Assembly: GCF_035762905.1 (NCBI RefSeq)
Contig: NZ_DASUCC010000155.1
Span: 62,001 to 126,000 of the forward strand
DNA: 64,000 nucleotides
From: DASYTH01 sp035762905
Lineage (GTDB): Bacteria; Actinomycetota; Actinomycetes; Mycobacteriales; Pseudonocardiaceae
Direction of reading: 5' to 3'
This document shows, in pieces, positions 31,937 through 38,753 of this stretch. The notes under the pieces are model-generated. The model was not told the origin of the DNA and ran no database searches. It was given only the letters and a program-made list of their open reading frames with translations. Positions within the stretch are counted from its first letter, which is position 1. Every line of letters begins with the position of its first letter. The position numbers and the translations under genes are program-made.

Positions 31937-32999
31937 CCCGTCGGGGGTGATCGGGGCCAACGAGACCTTCTGGCAGATGCTCGCGCACGCCTGGGACATC
32001 CTGCCGGTGGTGCTGGCCCTGACCGTTCCGGTCACCCTGGCCGGGCTGGTGCTGCTCTACCTGCTGCACCGGGGATCGCTGGCCACCAACCTGACCGTGC
32101 TGGTGCTCGTCCCGATGGCGGCGACCGTGGCCGGGGTGATCGGGGTCAGCGGGTTCATGTTCACCGCCACGCTCACCACGATGCTGCTGGTGTGCCTGCT
32201 GGTCGTGCTGGTCACCGTGCCGGCGGCGATCCTGCTCGGCCGGGCGGTCGCGCGGCGCAGCGTGTGGGAGCGCGAGGCCCGGGAGCGGGAGCGCGCGGCC
32301 GAGGCGTCCCGGCGCGAACTGGTCGCCTGGATCAGTCATGACCTGCGCACCCCGCTGGCCGGGATCCAGGCGATGAGCGAGGCGCTGGCCGACGGGGTGG
32401 TCTGCGAGCCGCGCGAGATCACCGGCTACGCCAGCCGGATCGGCACCGAGGCGAAGCGACTCGCCGGCATGGTGGACGACCTGTTCGAGCTGTCCCGGAT
32501 CACCGCGGGCACGCTGCGGCTGACCATGTCCGCCGTCCCGCTGCAGGACGTGGTCGCCGACGCCTTGGGAGCCCAGATGCCGGTGGCGCAACGTAAGCGG
32601 GTCACGGTCCGGGCCGACGCCGATGCCTGGCCGGTGGTGATCGGCAGCGATCCGGCGTTGACCCGGGTAGTCCGCAACCTGGTGTCCAACGCCATCCGGC
32701 ACACCCCGCCGGACGGCACCGTCGCCGTGCAGGTGGGCGTCGACGGTCCGGAAGCCATCCTGTCGGTGGCCGACGCCTGCGGCGGTATCCCGGAGGACGA
32801 GCTCGGCCGGGTCTTCGAGGTCGCCTTCCGCGGCGCCCCGGCCCGCACCCCCGCCGTCGGCCGGGACGAACCGGTCGGCGCCGGCCTTGGTCTGGCCATC
32901 GCCAAGGGCCTGGTCGAGGCCCACCGCGGCACCATCGGCGCGCACAACCACGGGCCCGGCTGCCGCTTCGAGGTCCGCCTGCCGCTGGCCCAGCCCTGA
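31920..32999 (+). CDS. Sensor histidine kinase
   Basis: 359 residues. Three hydrophobic segments (about 27-50, 58-77, 80-107: 'ILPVVLALTVPVTLAGLVLLYLL', 'LTVLVLVPMAATVAGVIGVSGFMF', 'TMLLVCLLVVLVTVPAAILLG') with almost no extracytoplasmic loop, so the signal is probably sensed in the membrane. Phospho-His ~140 in 'WISHDLRTPLAGIQAM'; 'NLVSNAIRHTPPDG', 'VADACGGIPEDELGRVFE' and 'GAGLGLAIAKGLVEAHRG' are the ATP-binding boxes. 'DACGG' replaces the usual DxGxG. Coupled to the regulator before it. Confidence 0.85.
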   Translation: MTAAPDPSGVIGANETFWQMLAHAWDILPVVLALTVPVTLAGLVLLYLLHRGSLATNLTVLVLVPMAATVAGVIGVSGFMFTATLTTMLLVCLLVVLVTVPAAILLGRAVARRSVWEREARERERAAEASRRELVAWISHDLRTPLAGIQAMSEALADGVVCEPREITGYASRIGTEAKRLAGMVDDLFELSRITAGTLRLTMSAVPLQDVVADALGAQMPVAQRKRVTVRADADAWPVVIGSDPALTRVVRNLVSNAIRHTPPDGTVAVQVGVDGPEAILSVADACGGIPEDELGRVFEVAFRGAPARTPAVGRDEPVGAGLGLAIAKGLVEAHRGTIGAHNHGPGCRFEVRLPLAQP

Positions 33000-33092
33000 G
33001 CCGCCGCGGCGGCCGGGTTCGGCGTGTGCAACGGCTGTCCGTCACCGAACCGTCAGATTCGGCCGATCTTGGCGGGCCGCTACGGTTGACGT

Positions 33093-33593
33093 ATGGAACG
33101 CAGCGCGCAGCGACTCGGCCGGGCCCTGATCGTGATCGTGGATGACAAGGTGGCGCATGGGGAGCATGAGGACACCGTGGGCTCGCTGGTCGTCGAGCTG
33201 CTCGAGGAAGCCGGTTTCATCGTCGACGGAGTGGTCCCCGTCGCCGGCGAGATGGTCGACATCCGCAACGCGCTGAACACCGCGGTGATCGGCGGCGCCG
33301 ATCTCGTCGTGACCGTCGGCGGCACCGGCGTCTCCCCCCGCGACGTGACGCCCGACGCCACCCAAGGCGTCCTCGACCGCCCCATCCCCGGCATCGCCGA
33401 GGCCCTGCGCTCCTCCGGCCTAGCCGCCGGCGCCGTCGACGCCGGCATCTCCCGCGGTCTCGTCGGTGTCTCCGGCAGCACCCTCGTCGTCAACCTGGCC
33501 GGCTCCCGCGCCGCCGTCCGCGACGGCATGGCCACCCTCTCCTCCCTCGTCCCCTACGTCATCGGCGAACTCTCCGGCCTCGACGGAAACTGA
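33093..33593 (+). CDS. moaB2: MoaB/MogA-family molybdenum cofactor protein
   Basis: 166 residues. 'ALIVIVDDKVAHGEHEDTVGSLVVELLEEAGFIVDGVVPV' and 'ADLVVTVGGTGVSPRDVTPDATQGVLDRPIPGIAEALRSSG' with 'GVSGSTLVVNLAGS' carry the molybdopterin-binding GGTG motif and the Pro-rich loop of MoaB/MogA. The family adenylylates molybdopterin or has related roles. In M. tuberculosis moaB2 directly follows pepD; here a glycosyltransferase and a two-component system are between them. Confidence 0.85.
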   Translation: MERSAQRLGRALIVIVDDKVAHGEHEDTVGSLVVELLEEAGFIVDGVVPVAGEMVDIRNALNTAVIGGADLVVTVGGTGVSPRDVTPDATQGVLDRPIPGIAEALRSSGLAAGAVDAGISRGLVGVSGSTLVVNLAGSRAAVRDGMATLSSLVPYVIGELSGLDGN

Positions 33594-33620
33594 CCCTCCC
33601 GCCCGCCCACCCACCCAGCC

Positions 33621-33857
33621 ATGCCCCCCACCCCCAACCCGGATCCCAACCCCAACCCGGATCCCACCCCCGACCCCGACCCCGCCCCACCCCCACCCGC
33701 ACGCCACCCCCGCCGACGCCCAGGCCGCCCCGACCTCGACCAGATCTTCGGCGACGTCCTCCCCGCCACCACCTCCGACGAACGCGACCCCGAACCCACA
33801 CCCCCCGACCCCGACGACTGGTACCACCAAAACCGCCCACCCCACCACGACCGCTAA
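33621..33857 (+). CDS. Small conserved actinobacterial protein
   Basis: 78 residues. N-terminal 30 residues are almost only Pro, Asn and Asp (PNPDPNPNPDPTPDPDPAP), probably disordered. The C-terminal 'RPDLDQIFGDVLPATTSDERDPEPTPPDPDDWYHQNRPPHHDR' is a pattern I recall from many actinomycete proteins next to moaB ('IFGDVLP.TT.DER......W...NRPPHH'). Function unknown; conservation of the tail argues for a real gene despite its simple composition. Confidence 0.6.
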   Translation: MPPTPNPDPNPNPDPTPDPDPAPPPPARHPRRRPGRPDLDQIFGDVLPATTSDERDPEPTPPDPDDWYHQNRPPHHDR

Positions 33858-34756
33858 CCCCAACCCCCGCGCCGGTGTACTTCCCAGCTCAGACACCCGA
33901 AGCGCCAGTGGGGATACCGAGATGCTGGTGCTGGCACGCGGGACGCCGTGCTCGGCCTCGTTGCGCTCCCGGCCGCGCGGTGGCCGGAGTGGGCAGCGGC
34001 CGGAGGGCACCGAACCGGAGAACCCTCGGCCCGGAACTGGAAACTCCTCGGTCCGAAACCAGGGACTTGCCGGGCTTGAGGCGGGATCTCGGGTGCTGCA
34101 ATCGGGGACTCGCGGGACTTGAATTAGGGACTCGCCGAGCTCGGGGCGCGATCTCAGGTGCTGCAATGGGGAACTCGCGGGACCAGTGAGTGTCGGGGAA
34201 CCTCGCCGGCCTGAGTCGGGGCAACTCGGCTGCCGCAATTGGGAACTCGCCGAAACGGTGGGGAGCGTGTTGGCGAGTCCCGCGTTCCGGCCCTCGAGTC
34301 GTTGGTTTGGCAGCTGGATACCGGTTGTGTGCCGAAGAGCCCGTCGGGGTCGAAGGCCGAACGCACCCAACCGCCTGCTGACGCCCACCCGCCCTGTCGG
34401 CCGCTGCGCACTGACCGGCCAGCCGGCCGACCCACACCCGACCGCCGGCCCGCACCCCGACCCCGCCGGCCGCTGCGCGCTAACGGCCAGGCGGCCGATC
34501 CACTGGCGACCGGTTGACCCGCCGGGCCGCTGTGCGGCTAGTGGGCCGACCCGCACCCGACCGCGCCGCGACCCGCCGGCTGCTGCGCACTGGCCGGCCA
34601 GGCGGCCGATCCACTGGCGACCGGTCGATCCGCCGGGCCGCTGTGCGGCTAGCCGGCCGACCCGCACCCGACCGCGCCGCGACCCGCCGGCCGCTGCGCA
34701 CTGGCCGACCAGGCGGCCGATCCACTGGCGACCGGATCCGCCGGGCCGCTGTGCGG
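33858..34756. other. Non-coding, repeat-filled stretch between moaB2 block and mscL tail
   Basis: Nearly 900 bases without a convincing gene. Several long frames are open on both strands, but they only reflect GC-rich repeats and have no domain or codon bias pattern. It contains a 65-bp tandem array (34062-34260) and the left part of the ~110-bp array (from 34390). Confidence 0.65.
34062..34260. repeat. Three tandem copies of a ~65-bp unit
   Basis: Units start at 34062, 34127 and 34195. Each opens with GGGACTTGCCG, GGGACTCGCCG or GGGAACCTCGCCG, continues with a GATCTCxGGTGCTGCAAT block (strong in the first two, weaker in the third) and holds a second GGGACTCGCGGGA or GGAACTCGCGGGA about 42 bases in. 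The next ~30 bases carry the motif inverted (GGCGAGTCCCG near 34272). Confidence 0.65.
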
Positions 34757-35275
34757 CTAGTCGGCCGACCCGCACCCGGCGGCCTGGCTGCACCCCGACC
34801 GCCGGCCGACCCGCAGCCCGACCCCCACCGGCTGCTGCGCACTGGCCGGCCAGGCGACCGATCCACTGGCGACCGGTTGACCCGCCGGGCCGCTGTGCAG
34901 CCTGCCGGCCGACCCGCACTCCGATCCGCCCGCCGCTGTCTGCTGACGGTCAGCCGGTCGACCCACTCCCGGCCGCCGGCCGATCCAGGCCCCCCCGATC
35001 CGCCGGCCGATCCGACCCCCGACCCGCTGGCCGATCCGCACCCCGACCTGCCGGCCGCTGCGCGCCGATGGCCAGCCGGCCGATCCGCTGGCGACTGCTC
35101 GAACCGCTGTGCGGCCTGCCGGCCGACCCATCCCGACGCGCACCCGGTCCGCTGGCCGCTGCGCGCCGATGGCCAACCGGCCGACCGGCACCGGACCCGT
35201 CGGCCGCTGCGCGCTTGCGGCCAGCCGGCAGACCCGCTGGCGACCGGCCGCCCCGTCGGGCCGCTGTGCGCCCCG
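34390..35275. repeat. Degenerate ~110-bp tandem repeat array
   Basis: Unit starts (GGCYGCTGCGC) fall at about 34468, 34578, 34689 and 34830; each unit has a second half beginning GGCCGCTGTGCGGCTAG (e.g. 34525) so the half-period is ~55 bp. Shared blocks include GGCGGCCGATCCACTGGCGA and GGCCGACCCGCACCCGACC. The first four units are near-identical over long stretches; units right of 34930 are increasingly diverged and rearranged to about 35275. The right half of the array is read as codons by the mscL frame. Confidence 0.75.
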
Positions 35276-36010
35276 ACAGCTCGTGCGGCGCCGCAGGCGC
35301 ACTGGGCGAACGCGGTCTGGTCGGTCGCTGGGACTGTGTAGCTGGCGGCTCGGCGGGTGCGTGGGCTCTGGTGGGAGTTGGGCTGGCCGTTTGGGTGGGT
35401 TGGCGGGTGGGTTGTTTGGGCGGAGTTGGGGGTGGCGTCGGTGGGGTGGGTTAGCGGGAGGGGTTGTTGGGGCGGCGTTGGGATTGCTGGGTGTGGGGAC
35501 CGGGTGGTTGGGGCGGGGTGGGGGTTGGTGGGGTTGCTGGGTGTGGGGGGCGGAGTGAATGGGGCGGGGTGGGGGTTGGTGAGGGTGGTGGTTGGGGTTG
35601 GGGTGGTCGTTGTTGGGGTGGGTTTGTTGGGAGCGCAGGAGGTCGCGGATTTCGGTGAGGAGTTCGATGTCGGTGGGTTCGGAGGGTGGGGGTTCTTCGC
35701 CGCGGTCGCGGCGTTCCTGGAGTTTCTTCATCGGGAGGACGATCACGAAGTAGAGGACCGCGGCGACGGTGACGAAGCTGACGAACGCGGTCAGGATCGA
35801 GCCGAAGTCGAGGACGGTTTTGGGATTGTCGGGGTTGAGCTGCACGGCCCAGCCGATCTGGCTGTCGCCGCCGATGACCGCGATGAGCGGGTTGAGCAGC
35901 TTGTCGACGATGGCGGTCACGATCGCGGTGAACGCGGTACCGATGATCACGGCGACGGCGAGGTCGATCACGTTGCCGCGCATCACGAATTCCTTGAAAC
36001 CCTTCAGCAC
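34757..36010 (-). CDS. mscL: Large-conductance mechanosensitive channel with ~287-residue repeat-encoded tail
   Basis: 417 residues from GTG 36010 (GGAG 6 bases before). Residues 1-130 are a complete MscL: amphipathic N-terminus 'MLKGFKEFVMRGNVIDLAVAVIIGTAFTAIVTAIVDKLLNPLIA', second helix 'FVSFVTVAAVLYFVIVLPMKKLQERRDRG' and C-terminal bundle helix 'DIELLTEIRDLLRSQ', where other MscL proteins (130-150 residues) end. Here the frame continues: ~95 residues rich in Pro/His/Asn, then ~190 Arg/Gly/Ala-rich residues that are the readout of the 110-bp repeats, stopping at a TAG inside a repeat unit. The core channel should open under membrane tension and release solutes. Whether the tail is made is open. 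Confidence 0.85.
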   Translation of the reverse strand: MLKGFKEFVMRGNVIDLAVAVIIGTAFTAIVTAIVDKLLNPLIAVIGGDSQIGWAVQLNPDNPKTVLDFGSILTAFVSFVTVAAVLYFVIVLPMKKLQERRDRGEEPPPSEPTDIELLTEIRDLLRSQQTHPNNDHPNPNHHPHQPPPRPIHSAPHTQQPHQPPPRPNHPVPTPSNPNAAPTTPPANPPHRRHPQLRPNNPPANPPKRPAQLPPEPTHPPSRQLHSPSDRPDRVRPVRLRRRTSCRGAQRPDGAAGRQRVCRLAASAQRPTGPVPVGRLAIGAQRPADRVRVGMGRPAGRTAVRAVASGSAGWPSARSGRQVGVRIGQRVGGRIGRRIGGAWIGRRPGVGRPADRQQTAAGGSECGSAGRLHSGPAGQPVASGSVAWPASAQQPVGVGLRVGRRSGCSQAAGCGSAD

Positions 36011-36038
36011 TACGGGCTCCTTCGATCGGGTGAGGGGT

Positions 36039-36704
36039 TTAGCGCAAGGTCACCGCTACGGGGTATCCAAGCGACACCGACGCAACCCTGGTCGCGGCCT
36101 CCGGTGGCATGGCGATCACCACAAGGCGTCCGTCCGCCGCCTGGTCGGACTCCGGCGCCAGCACCGTGATGACGACAACGTCGGAGGCGAGCAGGGCCGT
36201 GCCACGCCCGTCGCCGGTCACCACGTCGACCCGGGCGCCCGGCATCAGCAGATCGGCGACCGCCGCGTCGGCCAGCCGCACGGGCACGGCGACGGCGTCC
36301 GGCCCGCCCGTGGTCAGCCGGGTGTTCTCCGGGCCCACCAGCCGGGTCGACGTGATCGGCTCGCCGGCCGTCGCCGCACCGGCAAGCACCCGCCCGGTCA
36401 CCGACTCGGCCGACTCCAGCGCGGTCGCCGGCCGCAACGACGGCGGCGCACGCTCAACCCGCACGTCGCCGGCGCCCAGGGTGGTGCCCGGTGCCAGATC
36501 CCGGGCGGCGACCAGCACCGGAACCCCGGGCGGTGCGCCACCGGCCGGCGGTGGATCCGGGCGCACCGCAAGCGCCCCGGCGAGCAGCACCAGCGCGGCG
36601 GCGATCAGCCGGCGGGGGGCAAGCGCACGCGGCCAGCCTCGGCTGCCGAGCAGTTGACGGAGCCGATCCCGTAGGACCGGCGCGAGACGGTGGTTCGTGG
36701 TCAT
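36039..36704 (-). CDS. SAF-domain protein, CpaB/RcpC-like
   Basis: 221 residues from ATG 36704. Cytosolic basic N-terminus, one membrane segment about 33-50 ('RRLIAAALVLLAGALAVRP'), then a SAF domain ('GVPVLVAARDLAPGTTLGAGDVRVERAP..LRPATALESAESVTGRVLAGAATAGEPITSTRLVG') and a C-terminal 'RADAAVADLLMPGARVDVVTGD'-type region of the RcpC/CpaB family. Such proteins assist Flp-pilus assembly elsewhere; as a lone gene here it may bind cell-wall sugars. Same strand as mscL, 28 bp upstream of it. Confidence 0.75.
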   Translation of the reverse strand: MTTNHRLAPVLRDRLRQLLGSRGWPRALAPRRLIAAALVLLAGALAVRPDPPPAGGAPPGVPVLVAARDLAPGTTLGAGDVRVERAPPSLRPATALESAESVTGRVLAGAATAGEPITSTRLVGPENTRLTTGGPDAVAVPVRLADAAVADLLMPGARVDVVTGDGRGTALLASDVVVITVLAPESDQAADGRLVVIAMPPEAATRVASVSLGYPVAVTLR

Positions 36705-36795
36705 GTGGCCGAAGCTAGCCACGCACGGCGCGACCGGTCGGCCTCTAACCCGGAACTGTGGACAACTGCCCGCCCTGTGGACAGGCAGAGAATTC

Positions 36796-37155
36796 TCAGG
36801 ACGCCTTGGCCGCCGGAGCCGACGTGCTCGAGGACGACGAGGAGGAGGACGCCGAGGAGGAAGACGACGACGAAGACGACGAGGAGGACGACTTGTCGCC
36901 CCCGGACGCGGCCGCCTCCTTCTTGCCGGAACCACCCTCCGACGAGGGCGACGCGGACGACGCGGACGACCCGCTCTTGGCCCGGCTGTCCGTGCGGTAG
37001 AAACCGCTGCCCTTGAACACCACGCCGACCGATCCGTACAGCTTGCGCAGCCGCCCGGCACACTCCGGGCACTCGGTCAGCGACGGGTCGGTGAACGCCT
37101 GCACCTGCTCAAACCGGTGGTCACAGGCCGTACAGGCGTATTGGTAGGTCGGCAC
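36796..37155 (-). CDS. FmdB-type zinc-ribbon protein with Ser-rich tail (Ruc-like)
   Basis: 119 residues from GTG 37155 (GGGAG 6 bases before). Residues 1-50: 'VPTYQYACTACDHRFEQVQAFTDPSLTECPECAGRLRKLYG', two C-x2-C pairs forming a zinc ribbon. The rest is a disordered tail with Gly/Glu/Lys and then two long Ser runs. The position between mscL and the cyclo-ligase is that of M. tuberculosis Rv0991c (Ruc), a redox-switched chaperone whose disordered tail is needed for function. I infer the same role: cysteines sense oxidation and release zinc. Confidence 0.75.
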   Translation of the reverse strand: MPTYQYACTACDHRFEQVQAFTDPSLTECPECAGRLRKLYGSVGVVFKGSGFYRTDSRAKSGSSASSASPSSEGGSGKKEAAASGGDKSSSSSSSSSSSSSASSSSSSSSTSAPAAKAS

Positions 37156-37222
37156 GGTCAGCTCCCTCAAGCCCTGGCTTGGCACTCTTCATACCTGAGT
37201 GCCAAACCGATGATAGCTCAGC

Positions 37223-37831
37223 TCAATCGAACCGGATCAAACCTCGATGGGGCGTGAGCGCAGCGCTCACCCGCACGTCGTGCGGCTCCGCCGGCAACTC
37301 GGGGAACAGCTCCTGATCCCTGATCACGGCCACCAGCGGCGTCCCCGGCGCGGCCAGCGGCAGGGACTGGTCGTAGTGCCCGGCGCCCTGGCCCAGCCGC
37401 ATCCCGGTCCGGTCCACCGCCAGCGCCGGCACCAGCACCAGGTCGGCGATCCGCAGCGCGGTGGTCGACAACCGCTCCCCGACCGGCTCCAGCAACCCGT
37501 ACGGACCCGGCCGCAACGAGTCCGGCCCGGCGTACCACGCCCAGTCCAGCGGCCCCCGCCCGGCGACCACCGGCAGCAGCACCCGGACCCCGTACTCGGC
37601 GACGTCGTCGAGCATCTGCGCCGCGCCCGGCTCCGAGCCGACCGGCACGTACCCGCACAGCGTCTGGCCCGGCCGCACGATTCTCCCGCTGGTCAGCTGG
37701 CCGGAAAGGGCCATGGCCTCGGCGAACCGCACGCTGGCCGGGACCGCGCGCCGAGCGGCGCGGAGCTCCTGACGCCACCGTGTCTTACTCCATGCACGGG
37801 TCGCATCCAGATCGCTGCCTAGCTGAGCCAC
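37223..37831 (-). CDS. 5-formyltetrahydrofolate cyclo-ligase
   Basis: 202 residues from GTG 37831. 'TRWRQELRAARRAVP' N-terminal ATP-contact helix, 'GYVPVGSEPGAAQMLDDVAEYGVRVLLPVV', and 'MRLGQGAGHYDQSLP', a variant of the family's R(L)G.G.G(Y/H)YD nucleotide loop. Converts 5-formyl-THF to 5,10-methenyl-THF using ATP, clearing a folate dead-end. The start codon follows a TAACCT -10 box by six bases, so the mRNA is probably leaderless. Confidence 0.87.
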   Translation of the reverse strand: MAQLGSDLDATRAWSKTRWRQELRAARRAVPASVRFAEAMALSGQLTSGRIVRPGQTLCGYVPVGSEPGAAQMLDDVAEYGVRVLLPVVAGRGPLDWAWYAGPDSLRPGPYGLLEPVGERLSTTALRIADLVLVPALAVDRTGMRLGQGAGHYDQSLPLAAPGTPLVAVIRDQELFPELPAEPHDVRVSAALTPHRGLIRFD

Positions 37832-37837
37832 GCCATG

Positions 37838-37847
37838 AGGTTAGAGT
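37838..37847. promoter_or_regulatory. Overlapping divergent -10 boxes of two leaderless genes
   Basis: TAACCT on the reverse strand (37838-37843) lies six bases before the GTG of the cyclo-ligase; TAGAGT on the + strand (37842-37847) lies eight bases before the ATG of galU at 37856. Both fit TANNNT at leaderless distance, and they overlap by two bases. Confidence 0.6.
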
Positions 37848-37855
37848 CGCTGTCC

Positions 37856-38740
37856 ATGGCACCTCCGTTCGCCACCGCCATCGTGCCGGCCGCCGGGCTC
37901 GGCACCCGCTTCCTGCCCGCCACCAAGGCGGTACCCAAGGAACTGTTTCCGGTCATCGACACGCCCGGCATCGAGTTGGTCGCCGCCGAGGCCGCCGAGG
38001 CCGGTGCCACCCGACTGGTCATCGTGACCTCGCCGGGCAAGGACGCGGTCGCCGAGTACTTCCGTCCGCAGCCCGAACTGGAGGCGACGCTGGAGCGGCG
38101 CGGCAAGACCGACCTGCTCGCCCGGGTCCGCCGAGCCCCCGGCCTGCTCCGGGTCGAGACCGCCATCCAGGACCAGGCCCTCGGGCTCGGCCACGCGGTC
38201 GGCTGCGCCGAGCCGAACCTGCGGCCGGACGAGGAGGCCGTCGCGGTGCTGCTGCCCGACGACCTGGTGCTGCCCACCGGGGTGCTGCGCCGGATGGCCG
38301 ACGTGCGTCAGGAGAAGGGCGGCACCGTGCTGTGCGCGTTCGACATCCCGCGCGCGGAGATCTCCGCCTACGGCGTGTTCGACGTGGACGACACCGACGA
38401 CCCCGACGTCAAGCGGGTCAACGGCATGGTGGAGAAGCCGGCCGCCGACGAGGCGCCGTCCAGCTTCGCCGCCGCCGGGCGCTACCTGCTCGACCGGGCG
38501 ATCTTCGACGCGTTGAAACGGATCACCCCGGGTGCGGGCGGTGAGCTGCAGCTCACCGACGCGATCGCCCTGCTGATCTCCGAGGGACACCCGGTACACG
38601 TGGTCGTCCACCGGGGTGGCCGCCACGACCTGGGCAATCCTGCCGGTTTCCTGCGTGCCGCCGTGGACTTTGCGCTTGCGCACCCGGAGTATGGGCCCGA
38701 TCTACGTGATTGGCTGCGGGGCCGAATAGCGGACGGGTAG
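37856..38740 (+). CDS. galU: UTP-glucose-1-phosphate uridylyltransferase
   Basis: 294 residues from ATG 37856; I prefer this start to ATG 37835 because of the TAGAGT box eight bases before it. 'TAIVPAAGLGTRFLPATKAVPKELFPVIDTPGIELVAAEAAEAG' is the nucleotide-binding and GalU signature; 'EKPAADEAPSSFAAAGRYLLDRAIFDAL' and 'GGELQLTDAIALLISEGHPV' complete the family. Makes UDP-glucose for envelope glycans and trehalose. Starts only 24 bp from the divergent cyclo-ligase. Confidence 0.9.
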   Translation: MAPPFATAIVPAAGLGTRFLPATKAVPKELFPVIDTPGIELVAAEAAEAGATRLVIVTSPGKDAVAEYFRPQPELEATLERRGKTDLLARVRRAPGLLRVETAIQDQALGLGHAVGCAEPNLRPDEEAVAVLLPDDLVLPTGVLRRMADVRQEKGGTVLCAFDIPRAEISAYGVFDVDDTDDPDVKRVNGMVEKPAADEAPSSFAAAGRYLLDRAIFDALKRITPGAGGELQLTDAIALLISEGHPVHVVVHRGGRHDLGNPAGFLRAAVDFALAHPEYGPDLRDWLRGRIADG

Positions 38741-38753
38741 GCGGTCGGGGCGG

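Noticed and set aside
34062..35275. CRISPR array
   Set aside because: The repeats are long, contiguous and degenerate without unique spacers of constant size, and there are no cas genes.
33420..35454. Long open frames on both strands (for example 33420-34919 reverse, 34186-35454 forward)
   Set aside because: They only translate GC-rich tandem repeats; no start signals, domains or conservation. The sole exception kept is the in-frame extension of mscL.
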